A stretch of DNA of 64,000 nt, taken from JAJPJE01 sp963848375 (GTDB lineage Bacteria; Acidobacteriota; Terriglobia; Terriglobales; Acidobacteriaceae). Positions 16,465 to 26,968 of the stretch are shown here, in pieces. The translations under genes were made by a program, and so were the position numbers. Location: positions 367,578 through 431,577 of the forward strand of contig CAWKDK010000028.1 of NCBI GenBank assembly GCA_963848375.1. Reading direction: 5' to 3'. The notes beneath the pieces were generated by a model. The model saw nothing but the letters and a program-made list of their open reading frames with translations. It had not been told where the DNA came from and ran no database searches. Each line of letters starts with the position of its first letter. Within the stretch, counting starts at the first letter, position 1.

Positions 16465-17526
16465 TCAGGGATGCGTCTGCTCGTTCGCAGCCGGCACCAG
16501 CTGATTCAGAACGTAGTCAGGGACGCGCGTGTCCCAATGATTTGTCAGCTTTGCGGCCGCAACTCCACCAACAAAGATGACGGCGATGGCGGCCGCGACA
16601 GTCCACGCCGGGACGCGTGTCTTGCGCGGCAGTTCGAACTGCAACGCGTCTTTCGCTGGGCAGACCGCGACGCATTCGAGGCAACCAGTGCACTCGACGG
16701 AACGGATCGTGACCAGCTTGTCGACCGCCAATGCTGACGGGCAGGCCTTCGCGCACTTGCCACAGTCGATGCATGGATCCGCATAGCGCTTGATCTTCGC
16801 GGGACTCCCGAGCGAGACCATTCCCAGCAGCGCGCCATATGGACACAGGTAGCGGCACCACAGGTTCTGCACGAACAGCGACAGGATCATGAGAATCCCA
16901 ATCACGACCGCAGCCGTCGTTCCCAGGAATCGGAAGAAGTTCAGCATGCGCACGTCGACGATCAATCCATAAGGGCTGCGCTGGAACGCGTCGATATCCA
17001 CGGCTGACATGTTGACCACAGCCCAGCCGAAGAATCCGAGAAGCAGGTATTTCAGCGAGCGCAGGCCAAGATCTGCCCACCGAGGCAGCTGGAAGTTACG
17101 TTTGAATATTCTCCGGCCAAGCTTCCACAGGTATTCGGACACCGTTCCCACTGGGCACAGCCAGCTGCAGAAGGCTTTCCGCAGCAGAAGCGAAATCGCC
17201 AGAAAACTGGCCAATAGAACCAAGCTTGCAGGATGGATCGCCGGCATCGAGCCCGTCACCAATAGGTATTTCAGGTTCATCAGGCCGGCAATGGGGAGCC
17301 AGCCCTCGACCCCCGCCGGACGCGAAACCGCTGCCGCACTTCCGCCACTTTCGTAGAAGCGCACCCAGAAGAAGAACTGAACGCCGATCCAGACGTTCAA
17401 GAATAAGAATGATAGTTGCGAGGCCAGCCGCAGCCGCTGGGAGTAGTCGCGATCGCTCCGCCGGACGAGCTTCTTCTTAACCGGAGCCGCGATCGTGCCA
17501 TCGAAATGGGTAAGCGCCGTAGCCAT
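16465..17526 (-). CDS. NapH/CcoG-like 4Fe-4S membrane protein
   Basis: 353 residues from ATG 17526. About five membrane helices ('FLFLNVWIGVQFFFWVRFY', 'HPASLVLLASFLAISLLL', 'YLLLGFFGWAVVN', 'AVVIGILMILSLFVQNLW') carry the CxxxCP-type membrane cysteines (FCSWLCPVGT and WCRYLCPYG). Two ferredoxin-type clusters follow (CIDCGKCAKACP and CTGCLECVAVCPAK) and a final helix near the C-terminus. This is the NapH/NosR/RdxA scaffold, which moves electrons across the membrane to periplasmic reductases. No nitrate or N2O reductase is close by, so the electron acceptor is unknown. A perfect 8-bp inverted repeat lies just upstream of the start. Confidence 0.85.
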   Translation of the reverse strand: MATALTHFDGTIAAPVKKKLVRRSDRDYSQRLRLASQLSFLFLNVWIGVQFFFWVRFYESGGSAAAVSRPAGVEGWLPIAGLMNLKYLLVTGSMPAIHPASLVLLASFLAISLLLRKAFCSWLCPVGTVSEYLWKLGRRIFKRNFQLPRWADLGLRSLKYLLLGFFGWAVVNMSAVDIDAFQRSPYGLIVDVRMLNFFRFLGTTAAVVIGILMILSLFVQNLWCRYLCPYGALLGMVSLGSPAKIKRYADPCIDCGKCAKACPSALAVDKLVTIRSVECTGCLECVAVCPAKDALQFELPRKTRVPAWTVAAAIAVIFVGGVAAAKLTNHWDTRVPDYVLNQLVPAANEQTHP

Positions 17527-17528
17527 GA

Positions 17529-17552
17529 GCTGTCTCAAGCCTACGAGACAGC
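17529..17552. promoter_or_regulatory. Perfect inverted repeat upstream of the Fe-S protein gene
   Basis: GCTGTCTC-(8 nt)-GAGACAGC, only two bases before the ATG at 17526 on the minus strand. As RNA it would place the ribosome-binding region inside a hairpin. As DNA it could be an operator. It has no T-run on the minus strand. Confidence 0.5.
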
Positions 17553-17581
17553 ATCACCGGTCGCCTATGACTTAGATCACA

Positions 17582-18361
17582 CTAGAACTCTGTTCCTGTT
17601 GAGTTGCGAATGCCCCCTCGAACCGGCTCGCCCACATCCATGCAGTTTCCCGTCGCATCCTTCGCCATGGATTTGATGACGGCGCTTTCGTCGGAGCAAA
17701 AGGTCCGTTGTCCGCTGGTTCCCGGCGTCATCGGCATCGCAAGAATGGTGTAGTGCTGAACCGGTGTTCCGTCGCAGGCGACCAACTCGTACCGATATCC
17801 GGACTTTGTCCCGCTCGCCAGCATTGAGTCCAACAGACCAGCGTTCCCCAGGTCCGCAAGAGAGCAGGTGAATCCTTCTTCCTGGTGGTTCGTCGCGTAA
17901 CTGACTTGGGCCACAGTGATGGTCCTGACGGACCCGATCGCAGACGCTTCATTCGCGGCGATTCTGGCGCGCAACAGGTTTGGAATGGCGATCGCGGCGA
18001 TGATGAGAATGAACGGTATCGCCAGGAAACTCAGGTATCCCATGATCAGACCTGCGAGGGCTATTCCGTCTCCGGTCAGTGCACCCATGCTGCGCTTGAT
18101 GCGGCCACGCGACTTGTGGCCGAGAATCACTGCCGGGATTCCGGCGAAAATGGAGAACATCACCATGGAAAGTATCCCGAGGATCAGGCTCACAATGGCC
18201 ATGTCGTCGGTCTTCTGCACAACTTGCGCGCCCGTTGCCATCGGGACCGGTGGCGCTGGCGCCATCGTCGTGGTCGTCGACGATGGTGTGTTGGCCGCTC
18301 CGCAATTGCTGCAGAAACTACCAGTGATGGGATGACCGCATTGAGTGCAGTACATGGGCAC
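17582..18361 (-). CDS. Zinc-ribbon / DUF4190-like membrane protein with pilin-like C-terminus
   Basis: 259 residues. An N-terminal zinc ribbon (CTQCGHP ... CSNCGAA) and a Thr/Pro linker precede two membrane segments of DUF4190 type ('MAIVSLILGILSMVMFSIFAGIPAVILGHKS', then 'GIALAGLIMGYLSFLAIPFILIIAAIAIPNLLRARIAANEASAIGSVRTI'). The last part strongly recalls the N-terminal helix of type IV pilin/pseudopilin followed by a soluble domain containing Cys residues. It is probably an inner-membrane protein of unknown role. The start is ATG 18361 or 18355. It lies 55 bp upstream of the Fe-S protein on the same strand and could be co-transcribed. Confidence 0.75.
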   Translation of the reverse strand: MPMYCTQCGHPITGSFCSNCGAANTPSSTTTTMAPAPPVPMATGAQVVQKTDDMAIVSLILGILSMVMFSIFAGIPAVILGHKSRGRIKRSMGALTGDGIALAGLIMGYLSFLAIPFILIIAAIAIPNLLRARIAANEASAIGSVRTITVAQVSYATNHQEEGFTCSLADLGNAGLLDSMLASGTKSGYRYELVACDGTPVQHYTILAMPMTPGTSGQRTFCSDESAVIKSMAKDATGNCMDVGEPVRGGIRNSTGTEF

Positions 18362-18470
18362 TCCTAATAAAAAAGAAGTGAAGGCGATCAGAACCTAGCT
18401 GCCTGGTTTCTTTGTGTCAATAACGCCGGGAGCAACTGAGGCCGTCTGGACCCCATTCCGGGATTTCGAA

Positions 18471-18911
18471 TTACCGCACCTGGATCGTGACGTTCGCCGT
18501 CTCGGTGTGGCCGTTCGCATCCTGTGCGGTCACCACGTAAGTTGTGTCCTTGGTAGGAGCCACGTCGACGCAGCGTGCGATCGAGGGCCACACATCGCCT
18601 GTGGGCTTCGGATCGATGGTGAGGGTTTTCGCGTTGGAGACGCCATAGCAAAGCTGCGCCGTTCCGCCCTTGGAGACCACTCCCGGATTCGCATAAAGTT
18701 GGAGGATTTTGACTCGTCCGGCGCCGTACATGTCGTAGATGCGCTTGGCTTCAGCTTGTTCTTTCTCGGCAGTGCGCTGTTGGGCAAGGCGATTTTCATG
18801 CCAGCGCGAGTAGAAGACCCATCCCAGGTAGAGCAGTGCGACGATGACGGCAAAGCTGGTGTAAGGGAGCATCCTGCGAATCAGAGGCACGGGTTCTTCG
18901 TTCTGAGCCAT
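18471..18911 (-). CDS. Membrane-anchored protein with an Ig-like domain
   Basis: 146 residues: a single membrane helix (about 15-35, YTSFAVIVALLYLGWVFY), a charged linker rich in Glu/Ala/Arg, and a C-terminal beta domain (about 68-146, 'LYANPGVVSKGGTAQLCYGVSNAKTLTIDP ... TTYVVTAQDANGHTETANVTI'). The beta domain resembles bacterial Ig-like folds, with two cysteines (LCYG, ARCVD) that may form a disulfide. It probably faces the periplasm. Function unknown. It lies about 110 bp upstream of the zinc-ribbon protein on the same strand. Confidence 0.65.
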   Translation of the reverse strand: MAQNEEPVPLIRRMLPYTSFAVIVALLYLGWVFYSRWHENRLAQQRTAEKEQAEAKRIYDMYGAGRVKILQLYANPGVVSKGGTAQLCYGVSNAKTLTIDPKPTGDVWPSIARCVDVAPTKDTTYVVTAQDANGHTETANVTIQVR

Positions 18912-19048
18912 GGGGATTATCGTAAATCAGGGGTCAGTGGTCAGCACTCAGTCGATCAGTCTGTCAGTCGATCAGCCGATTCGGCCTGGCGCTTCTGAAT
19001 TGTCCCTACGCGCAACATTGCTAATAGATCGCGTGATTTTGGAAAGAA

Positions 19049-19447
19049 GTTGTCAAGGCCCGCTTTTGTCTCGTTTCCCGCCAACTCCATCATTCCACGA
19101 TAGAAATAAATCCGCCGAAAGTGTCTAGTAGGTCCCCCGAAGATTTGTCACAATTAAACAGGGTGGGAATGAAATAGAGGACGGTCAAATGAGAGTCTTT
19201 GCTATTGCCGACTGACTACTGCACTACTGCAGCTAAGTCCTTTGTTTGCCGGGACCAATGGGACTAAGTCGAGGCGCCTAGCGGGCGTCCGAGCCCGCTG
19301 CCGAGATCCTGAGCGAAGTCGAAGGATCCCGTAACTCCTTTGTTTGCCGGGACCAATGGGACTAAGTCCTTTGTTTAGCGGGACGGACCTTATCCCATGC
19401 CCGTAAGTCCTTTAGAATGCGGGACAGGGGAGGGGGAGGGGGGTACA
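19049..19447. repeat. Composite intergenic repeat, copy B
   Basis: Same order of parts as at 11980-12295: a block of about 105 bp (19049-19154, about 80% identical by eye, including CATTCCACGATAGAAATAAA and GTGTCTAGTAGGTCCCC), then ACTGACTACTGCACTACTGCAG, then four copies of a TAAGTCCTTTGTTTGCCGGGAC-like unit (19231, 19332, 19363, 19403) ending in GGGGAGGGGGAGGGGGG (about 19426-19443). A GC-rich hairpin (19280-19298) and a GATCCT...AGGATC hairpin (about 19306-19329) are inserted between units. The remaining 711-bp gap holds only a CAGTCGATCAGT short repeat (about 18930-18975). Confidence 0.75.
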
Positions 19448-19622
19448 TCCGGGACCCATTTTGGGACTCGAGCGAGGGTGCCTGCCATAGTAACGGCACC
19501 GCAAACTAACTCGGGCTGCCGCAACTTCACCGACGTTCCGCGATCCCAGGTGCATCATCTTTTCTCCTTTTTGCTGACGCCAACTGGGGTACTCTGATCG
19601 ACGCGAGTCTCAAAGGTGACCC

Positions 19623-21356
19623 TTGGTCGGTTGGAGATCCAAACTCTTATTGCTGGTTTTTCTCGGCGCTATCCTCTCGTCGGCAAATGCCGACGTGCAG
19701 TCCGCCCAGGCATCGTCTCCCACGTCCGGAACGAAGCAGGGCGCGGCTCCTGTTTTCAAAGCCACGACCCGGCTGGTCATCGTCAACGTCGTGGTTACGG
19801 ACAAAAGCAACCGTCCGGTGAGCGGACTCAAGCCTTCGGACTTCAAGTTGTGGGACAGCGGCAAGCCGCAGAAGCTTTCGGCGTTCGAAGTACACAGTTA
19901 CGTTCCGCCGAAACAGATCAACCCGATCGCGTTGCCGCCGCACCAGTACACCAACTTCACCACCGTCAGCAGCACAACGCAAACCAGTCCAGCGCTGAAC
20001 GTGGTGCTGTTCGATCTGCTGAATAGTCCCGTGCTCGATCGAGCGGTTGCGCGCAAGGAACTGCTGAAGTTCCTGACAAAGCTGCCGCCGGGTCATCCCA
20101 TGGCGTTGTATATCCTCGGGAATCGGATTCGCGTTGTACAGGGGTTCACAGAAAGCTCCGATGTGCTGATTGCGGCTGCGAAGCAGTTGCTCGACAACAC
20201 TGCGCCGGTGCTGGACGAGGACAAGTTACGCAGCAGCGCAGAGGAGCAGGCCGCTTATGCCGCGCGGATGGATCGCGGAGCCGCTATGGCCGCTCCCCGT
20301 CTGGCGCAGGCACTCGCTGAAGAAGACAGCTTCGACCTCAGTCGGCGCGCGGGAGCCACGGTCGACGCCCTGGGAGCGCTGGGTCGCGCGCTCGATGGAT
20401 ATCCCGGACGCAAGAATGTGCTGTGGCTGTCCGCTAACTTCCCGCTGTGGTTGAACGCGGATATGTCATTACCCGATGCGCATCGCCAGGCGCGCGATTA
20501 TCAGTCGGCAGTGTATGCGCTGGGGCCAATGCTGGCGTCGTCGCAGGTGGCGATTTATCCCATCGACATACACGGAATGTCGACTCTTTCGCTCGACGCG
20601 AGTTCAACCGGGGAAGGTGCCATGGGACCGGGATTCAACCGGGCGCTCGCCGCTGGGCTGAGCCGCAATTGGGATCGGCAGGATGTGATGTCGGACCTGG
20701 CGCACGAAACCGGCGGAGAAGCGTTCTTCAATATGAACGATCTCAGCGGGATCATGGCGCGCAGCATCGATGCAGGCGGGAATTACTACACGCTGGCGTA
20801 CGCTCCCGAGGATCGCAACTGGAACGGCAAGTATCGGCCGATCAAGGTGCAGGTGAGCCGGCCAGATGTGAAGCTGACCTACCGTCGCGGATATCTGGCC
20901 GTCCCGGAGCAGCAGGTCGGCGGGCAGGATGCGCAGGCAATGCTTTCGCATGCGATGCAGGCGGGCATGCCTCCTTCGACAATGCTGATGATGCGCGTGC
21001 AGGTGCTGCCGCCGGATCGTGAGCATGAGAAAGTGCGAATCGATTACGCCGTGGATGCGCACGACATTCAGTTTGAAGACACGCCCGATCATCGCAAGCG
21101 CGCGTTCGTGGAATTCATCGTGGTGGCGTGGAGCAAAGACAATCACGGAGATGGAAACGCGCTGGGCAGCACCGAGGTCACGTACTCGCAGGATGAGTAC
21201 AAAGAGTTCTTGAAAACCGGATTTCCGGCGCACCAGGAGCTGAAACTTGGTCCGGGCAATTACGTGTTGCGGCTGGGAGTGATGGACCGCTCGAATCAGA
21301 AGATCGGGACTGTGGAAGTGCCGCTGACGATCGCGGCGGAAGAGGCGGGGAAGTAG
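19623..21356 (+). CDS. VWFA-related acidobacterial-type secreted protein
   Basis: 577 residues from TTG 19623 (GGTGA upstream) with a signal peptide (LLLLVFLGAILSSANA). The N-terminal strand segment 'FKATTRLVIVNVVVTDKSNRPVSGLKPSDFKLWDSGKPQKLSAFE' is the signature opening of the VWFA-related domain found in large numbers in Acidobacteriota. A von Willebrand A-like fold follows ('NVVLFDLLNSPVLDRAVARKELLKFL', then 'ALGRALDGYPGRKNVLWLSANFPLW'). The metal-ion site is degenerate: VLFDLLNS replaces D-x-S-x-S. The C-terminal 180 residues are beta-rich. It is probably a periplasmic or surface protein involved in protein interactions. It stands alone. Confidence 0.85.
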   Translation: MVGWRSKLLLLVFLGAILSSANADVQSAQASSPTSGTKQGAAPVFKATTRLVIVNVVVTDKSNRPVSGLKPSDFKLWDSGKPQKLSAFEVHSYVPPKQINPIALPPHQYTNFTTVSSTTQTSPALNVVLFDLLNSPVLDRAVARKELLKFLTKLPPGHPMALYILGNRIRVVQGFTESSDVLIAAAKQLLDNTAPVLDEDKLRSSAEEQAAYAARMDRGAAMAAPRLAQALAEEDSFDLSRRAGATVDALGALGRALDGYPGRKNVLWLSANFPLWLNADMSLPDAHRQARDYQSAVYALGPMLASSQVAIYPIDIHGMSTLSLDASSTGEGAMGPGFNRALAAGLSRNWDRQDVMSDLAHETGGEAFFNMNDLSGIMARSIDAGGNYYTLAYAPEDRNWNGKYRPIKVQVSRPDVKLTYRRGYLAVPEQQVGGQDAQAMLSHAMQAGMPPSTMLMMRVQVLPPDREHEKVRIDYAVDAHDIQFEDTPDHRKRAFVEFIVVAWSKDNHGDGNALGSTEVTYSQDEYKEFLKTGFPAHQELKLGPGNYVLRLGVMDRSNQKIGTVEVPLTIAAEEAGK

Positions 21357-21527
21357 GCTTTGCGCTGGTTTTCTTACAAGAAATCATGCGACGGCAAGTT
21401 CAGGAGGCCAATTATGGTAAGCAAGAAATCAGTCCATTTGATGTTCGCTTCGCGAATAACCTCTTTGGGGCGTATGGAATATGGAGTCAACACAAGAGAC
21501 TTCACGCGCGAAGCATGTGGAGTCTCA

Positions 21528-21935
21528 ATGCTCTCCAATCGTTCTGTACCGCCGTGCACTGTGATTCCGGTGCTTTCTTATCCTGATGTTGGCGCTGCCG
21601 CTGACTGGCTTTGCCAGGCATTTGGCTTCACGGTCCGGCTGCGCATCGGCAATCACCGAATCCAGATGAAAGCGGGCGATGGATGCTTTGTAATTGGCGA
21701 AGGAGATGTACCGGCGGACACAGCGCACTTAGTGATGGTGCGAGTGGAGGACGCGAACAGTCACTGCGAACGCGCTCGTCAGCACGGCGCGCGCATTCTT
21801 AAGCCGCCCACGGATCATCCGTACGGCGAGCGCCAGTACAACGCGTTGGATTTTGCGGGGCATCGCTGGACATTTACGCAGTCGATTGCCGATGTCGCGC
21901 CGGAGACGTGGGGTGGCGAATCCGTAGATCTCTGA
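21528..21935 (+). CDS. VOC-superfamily (glyoxalase/bleomycin-resistance-like) protein
   Basis: 135 residues from ATG 21528, chosen because GGAG precedes it by 7 nt and the preceding in-frame sequence is not conserved-looking. The pattern 'TVIPVLSYPDVGAAADWLCQAFGFTV', later 'AHLVMVRVEDANSHCERARQHGARILKPPTDHPYGERQYNALDFAGHRWTF', is a complete VOC fold of two beta-alpha-beta-beta-beta units. It lacks the first-position His of glyoxalase I but keeps the Glu of 'YGERQY'. Members include extradiol dioxygenase-like enzymes and resistance proteins; the substrate is unknown. No operon partner. Confidence 0.75.
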   Translation: MLSNRSVPPCTVIPVLSYPDVGAAADWLCQAFGFTVRLRIGNHRIQMKAGDGCFVIGEGDVPADTAHLVMVRVEDANSHCERARQHGARILKPPTDHPYGERQYNALDFAGHRWTFTQSIADVAPETWGGESVDL

Positions 21936-22107
21936 AATCGGCAGTGGCCGCTTCACAAAAATTGTGAATCGTGGCACGTGCTGTGCCTGCTAGGTGGAGT
22001 GTCCGCGCTCGCTAAGGCGAACCTTCGATTGATCGGGTGTTTTCATTTGGTAAGCTCCTCAACTTGCCAAAATCGAGAGCACATCAGAACCTGACGGCAG
22101 GTCCGTC

Positions 22108-23313
22108 GTGAGACAAATTGTGAGCCGATTCACTGGCTCCGTTGTCTTGCTGCTGGCATCGTGGGCCTCCGCGCGAACTCAGCCATCGCTTTGTTACGCT
22201 GGTTTCGAAGTCTCGAAAGACTGCATCACGGAGCGCGGGCTGGATCAGAAGGTCGCGGCCTTTCAACACAAAATTACGGAAGCAATGACGCGGCTAGGCG
22301 CCAGTTACAAATTTGACCTGCGCGTCGTCAATAACCCGGTCGAAGCCGGGTACGGCGACGTGGGTGATGTATTCACGGACGTGGTGCGCAACGAGGAGAT
22401 GCGAAACCAGTCGTTCGTCATTAATGTGACTGCGGATTTTCTGGAGAAGCAGCCGGAGATCCTGTTTGAAGCGTCCGCGCTTCACGAGGTTTGCCATGTC
22501 ATGAATGATGACTTGCCCGGATACCACCGGAACAGCACCGCCGCAGAAGTTGCCGAGGAACACTGTGTTCTGCAAGTCGTTGGAGAGTCGCGCTACCAGC
22601 AATATCTGGAGGCCTACGCCGCGTACCAGCATTGGGACACGCTGACGTACAAAGATTTCCTTCAAAGAGTGAAGGACGTCTCGCTCGTTTCGGCGCCGCG
22701 CGAGACGGACGACGCCGACAAAATTGCTGCGGAGTATTTTCGAACACATGCGGACGGCAATGAGCATCTCCTCGTATATAACGGCGAGATACACGACGTG
22801 ACTCTCTCTTCCACCAAGGATAGAGTTCAGCACGATACGGAAAAGCTGAAAGCCGTCATCCAGGCTGGGAAGCCGATGATCTTCTTTCACAATCATCCGG
22901 CGGACGCGGGCAGGGCCGCGATGTTTCCAAGCTACGACGATTTTGGAGTCGCCGGATTCTTTTCATTCCTGGTGTATTCGCAGAATCCAGGTCTTCCGGT
23001 TGAATTCCGAGTTATGCAACTCGGAGGAGAAGACACGGTCGTCTCTTACGGATTCAAGGGAGCGGCTGTTGAGAACATCAAAGAGATTGCGTCGGAGTAT
23101 CGAAACGCGATGGCTCGCCGCGTGAATGTTGCGCCGATTGAGGAGCGTCAAAATCTGCTTGATTACCGCCTGGCACGCGAGTCTTTCACCGACTATCTGC
23201 AATATGCGTGCCCGGTGGATCTTGCTCGCAAGGATGCGGAAGTATGTAAGACACATCCGCAATACTTCCTCTGGCCGAGCGACAGGTTCTTCGTTCACTA
23301 TCGCCCGCAGTAG
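22108..23313 (+). CDS. Secreted protein combining a zincin (HExxH) and a JAMM/RadC-like motif
   Basis: 401 residues from GTG 22108 with a signal peptide (about 1-22). The first half has a gluzincin-like site: HEVCH at 126-130, followed 17-25 residues later by AAEVAEEHC (Glu147/150/151 as possible third ligand). The second half has HNHP (261-264) followed by PSYDDF (274-279). This matches the H-x-H-P-(x)n-P-S-x-x-D metal motif of JAMM/RadC-fold proteins, preceded by 'LLVYNGEIHDV', whose Glu could complete it. Two separate metalloprotease-type sites in one exported protein is unusual. No pathway is suggested by neighbours. The HExxH call is strong; the JAMM call rests on motif spacing alone. 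Confidence 0.7.
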   Translation: MRQIVSRFTGSVVLLLASWASARTQPSLCYAGFEVSKDCITERGLDQKVAAFQHKITEAMTRLGASYKFDLRVVNNPVEAGYGDVGDVFTDVVRNEEMRNQSFVINVTADFLEKQPEILFEASALHEVCHVMNDDLPGYHRNSTAAEVAEEHCVLQVVGESRYQQYLEAYAAYQHWDTLTYKDFLQRVKDVSLVSAPRETDDADKIAAEYFRTHADGNEHLLVYNGEIHDVTLSSTKDRVQHDTEKLKAVIQAGKPMIFFHNHPADAGRAAMFPSYDDFGVAGFFSFLVYSQNPGLPVEFRVMQLGGEDTVVSYGFKGAAVENIKEIASEYRNAMARRVNVAPIEERQNLLDYRLARESFTDYLQYACPVDLARKDAEVCKTHPQYFLWPSDRFFVHYRPQ

Positions 23314-23529
23314 CCGTCATGCTGGAATAATCGGACGCGCAGCTCACAACGGATTTTTATCCTGCCTATAGATTTAATTTCTTAGCGCCATTTCAGATTG
23401 CAGAAAGAAAAACTATGTATTGGACTGCCGCATCGCGATACAGGTACTTTGCATCCACTGGTCGCGGGTCGTGCGCAAGGATGGGGCAAGCACGACTTGT
23501 CATGGGGGGAAAAGTGAGCCGTCCAATTC

Positions 23530-24886
23530 ATGAAAAAGAACAGCTCCGGTATTCCCTTACTGTTCGTACTCAGCGCTGCGCTTCTCGCAGCGCCTGTCTG
23601 TAGGGCGCAAGCTACAAGTGACACGACCCAGTCCTCGACGGACTTATCGAAACGCGTCGCGGATCTGGAAAAGCAGTTAAGCGATTTACAGAGCCAGCTC
23701 GCGGCAATGAAGCCGAGCGCACCTGCTCCGGCTGCCGCACCGGCGCCTGCAAGTGCGCCAGCAGCCACGGCAGCAGTTTCCAGCGGCGCGCCAGCGGACG
23801 CTACACCGTCGAAAGTATCCATTGCGAGCTTGCTCGGGCCAACCTCGATCAGCGGCTTTGTCGATGGCTATTACAACTACAACTCAAATCAGCCAGCAGA
23901 CCGAATCAGCGGACTGCGAGCCTTTGATACGACATCCAATAGCCTCTCCCTGAACATGGTGGAGCTGATTGTCGATAAGGCTCCAGACGCCGCAGCCTCG
24001 CGCCTTGGATATCACATCGGCGTTGGCTTCGGGCAGGGAATGAACATCGTCAATTCCGCCGAACCGGGTGGCCCGGAATTCGATAAGTACCTGAAAGAGG
24101 CTTACCTGTCGTACCTCGCGCCAGTGGGCAAGGGCCTACAGGTCGACTTCGGCAAGTTCGTGACGCCAATGGGCGGCGAAGTAATCGAAGCGAAGGATAA
24201 CTGGAATTATTCGCGTGGCCTGCTGTTCTGGTACGCGATTCCGCTTTATCACTTCGGTTTCCGCGCGAAGTACACCTTCAACGACAAGTACGCGCTTGAC
24301 CGGATTCCTGGTGAATGGCTGGAACGATGTGGTGGACAACAATTCCGGCAAGACCTACGGTGCGAGCTTCGGCTGGACTCCAAACAAGAAGTGGGCGCTG
24401 ACGCAGACTGGGTTGTTTGGTCCGGAACAGGCCAACTACAACAAGACTTGGCGTCAGACGCATGACACCGTCCTCGCCTACAACGCGTCGAGCAAACTGT
24501 CATTGCTGGCGAACTTCGACTACGGCCGCGGCGACCGTCCGGTTGATCCCGACACGCTGTTGCCCGTTCCGACCGCGCCGATCGCGTGGTGGAGCGGCAT
24601 CGCCGGATATGTGAAATACGCGTGGAACGACAAGTACTACTTCTCCACTCGTTATGAGTACTACAACGACCACAGCGGATTCACCACGGGAACGGTGCAG
24701 CACGTCAACGAATTCACGACGACGCTGCAACGGTCAATCCACAACAACCTGCTGACCCGGTTGGAATATCGGCGCGATATGTCGGACCAGCCGATCTTCC
24801 TGAAGAACACAAGTGGCCTGGTGAAGGACCAGAACACGGTGACGGCAGGGTTGATTCTGACCTTCGATAGTCGAGAAGCGAAGTAG
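23530..24886 (+). CDS. Outer-membrane porin, BBP2/OmpL-like (frameshifted)
   Basis: ATG 23530, signal peptide to 'APVCRAQ', a short coiled coil (LSKRVADLEKQLSDLQSQL), an Ala/Pro linker, then a beta-barrel ('ISGFVDGYYNYNSN', 'LNMVELIVDKAP', 'DFGKFVTPMGGEVIEAKDNWNYSRGLLFWYAIPLYHFG'). The frame shifts at about 24298 ('KYAL' then 'TGFLVNGWND'); one extra base in GCGCTTGACC explains it. The second frame continues the barrel to the C-terminal 'TAGLILTFDSREAK'. Total about 450 residues, matching the putative beta-barrel porin-2 family, whose members pass small solutes. The APC permease gene downstream points to amino acid or peptide uptake, an inference from position only. Confidence 0.8.
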
Positions 24887-24898
24887 CAGTTCCATCCT

Positions 24899-24928
24899 CG
24901 GGATCGCTGCTTGGCCGCGGCGATCCCG
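24899..24928 (+). terminator. Hairpin between porin and permease genes
   Basis: Perfect 9-bp stem CGGGATCGC/GCGATCCCG with a 12-nt loop, followed by AAAATCTAAATT. It may partly terminate transcription so that the permease is expressed at a lower level than the porin. Confidence 0.55.
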
Positions 24929-24953
24929 AAAATCTAAATTCAAGGAGATGCGC

Positions 24954-26765
<1,812 letters not shown>

Positions 26766-26769
26766 CTCG

Positions 26770-26940
26770 TTTATGGGGTAGCTGGTAGCTGGTAGCTGAC
26801 GGGAAAATGCGTCTGGCGACTTGCTACTGGCTACGCTCTCCAAGGAACCGTCCTCAACCCAGGTTCTAATGGGTAGCTGGTCGCTTGTAGCGAATTCGGA
26901 AATGCGGTTCTAGCTACTTGCTACTAGCTACCCGTTACTG
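26770..26940. repeat. GTAGCTG-type short tandem repeats
   Basis: TAGCTGG is repeated at about 26776-26798 and again around 26872, with the inverted form (GCTACTGGCTAC, CTAGCTACTTGCTACTAGCTAC) at about 26822 and 26910. The copies can fold back on each other. This is the same class of low-complexity intergenic repeat as at 3271 and 12130. Confidence 0.65.
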
Positions 26941-26968
26941 CGTGAACTCACACGCAAAGGGGAGAAGC

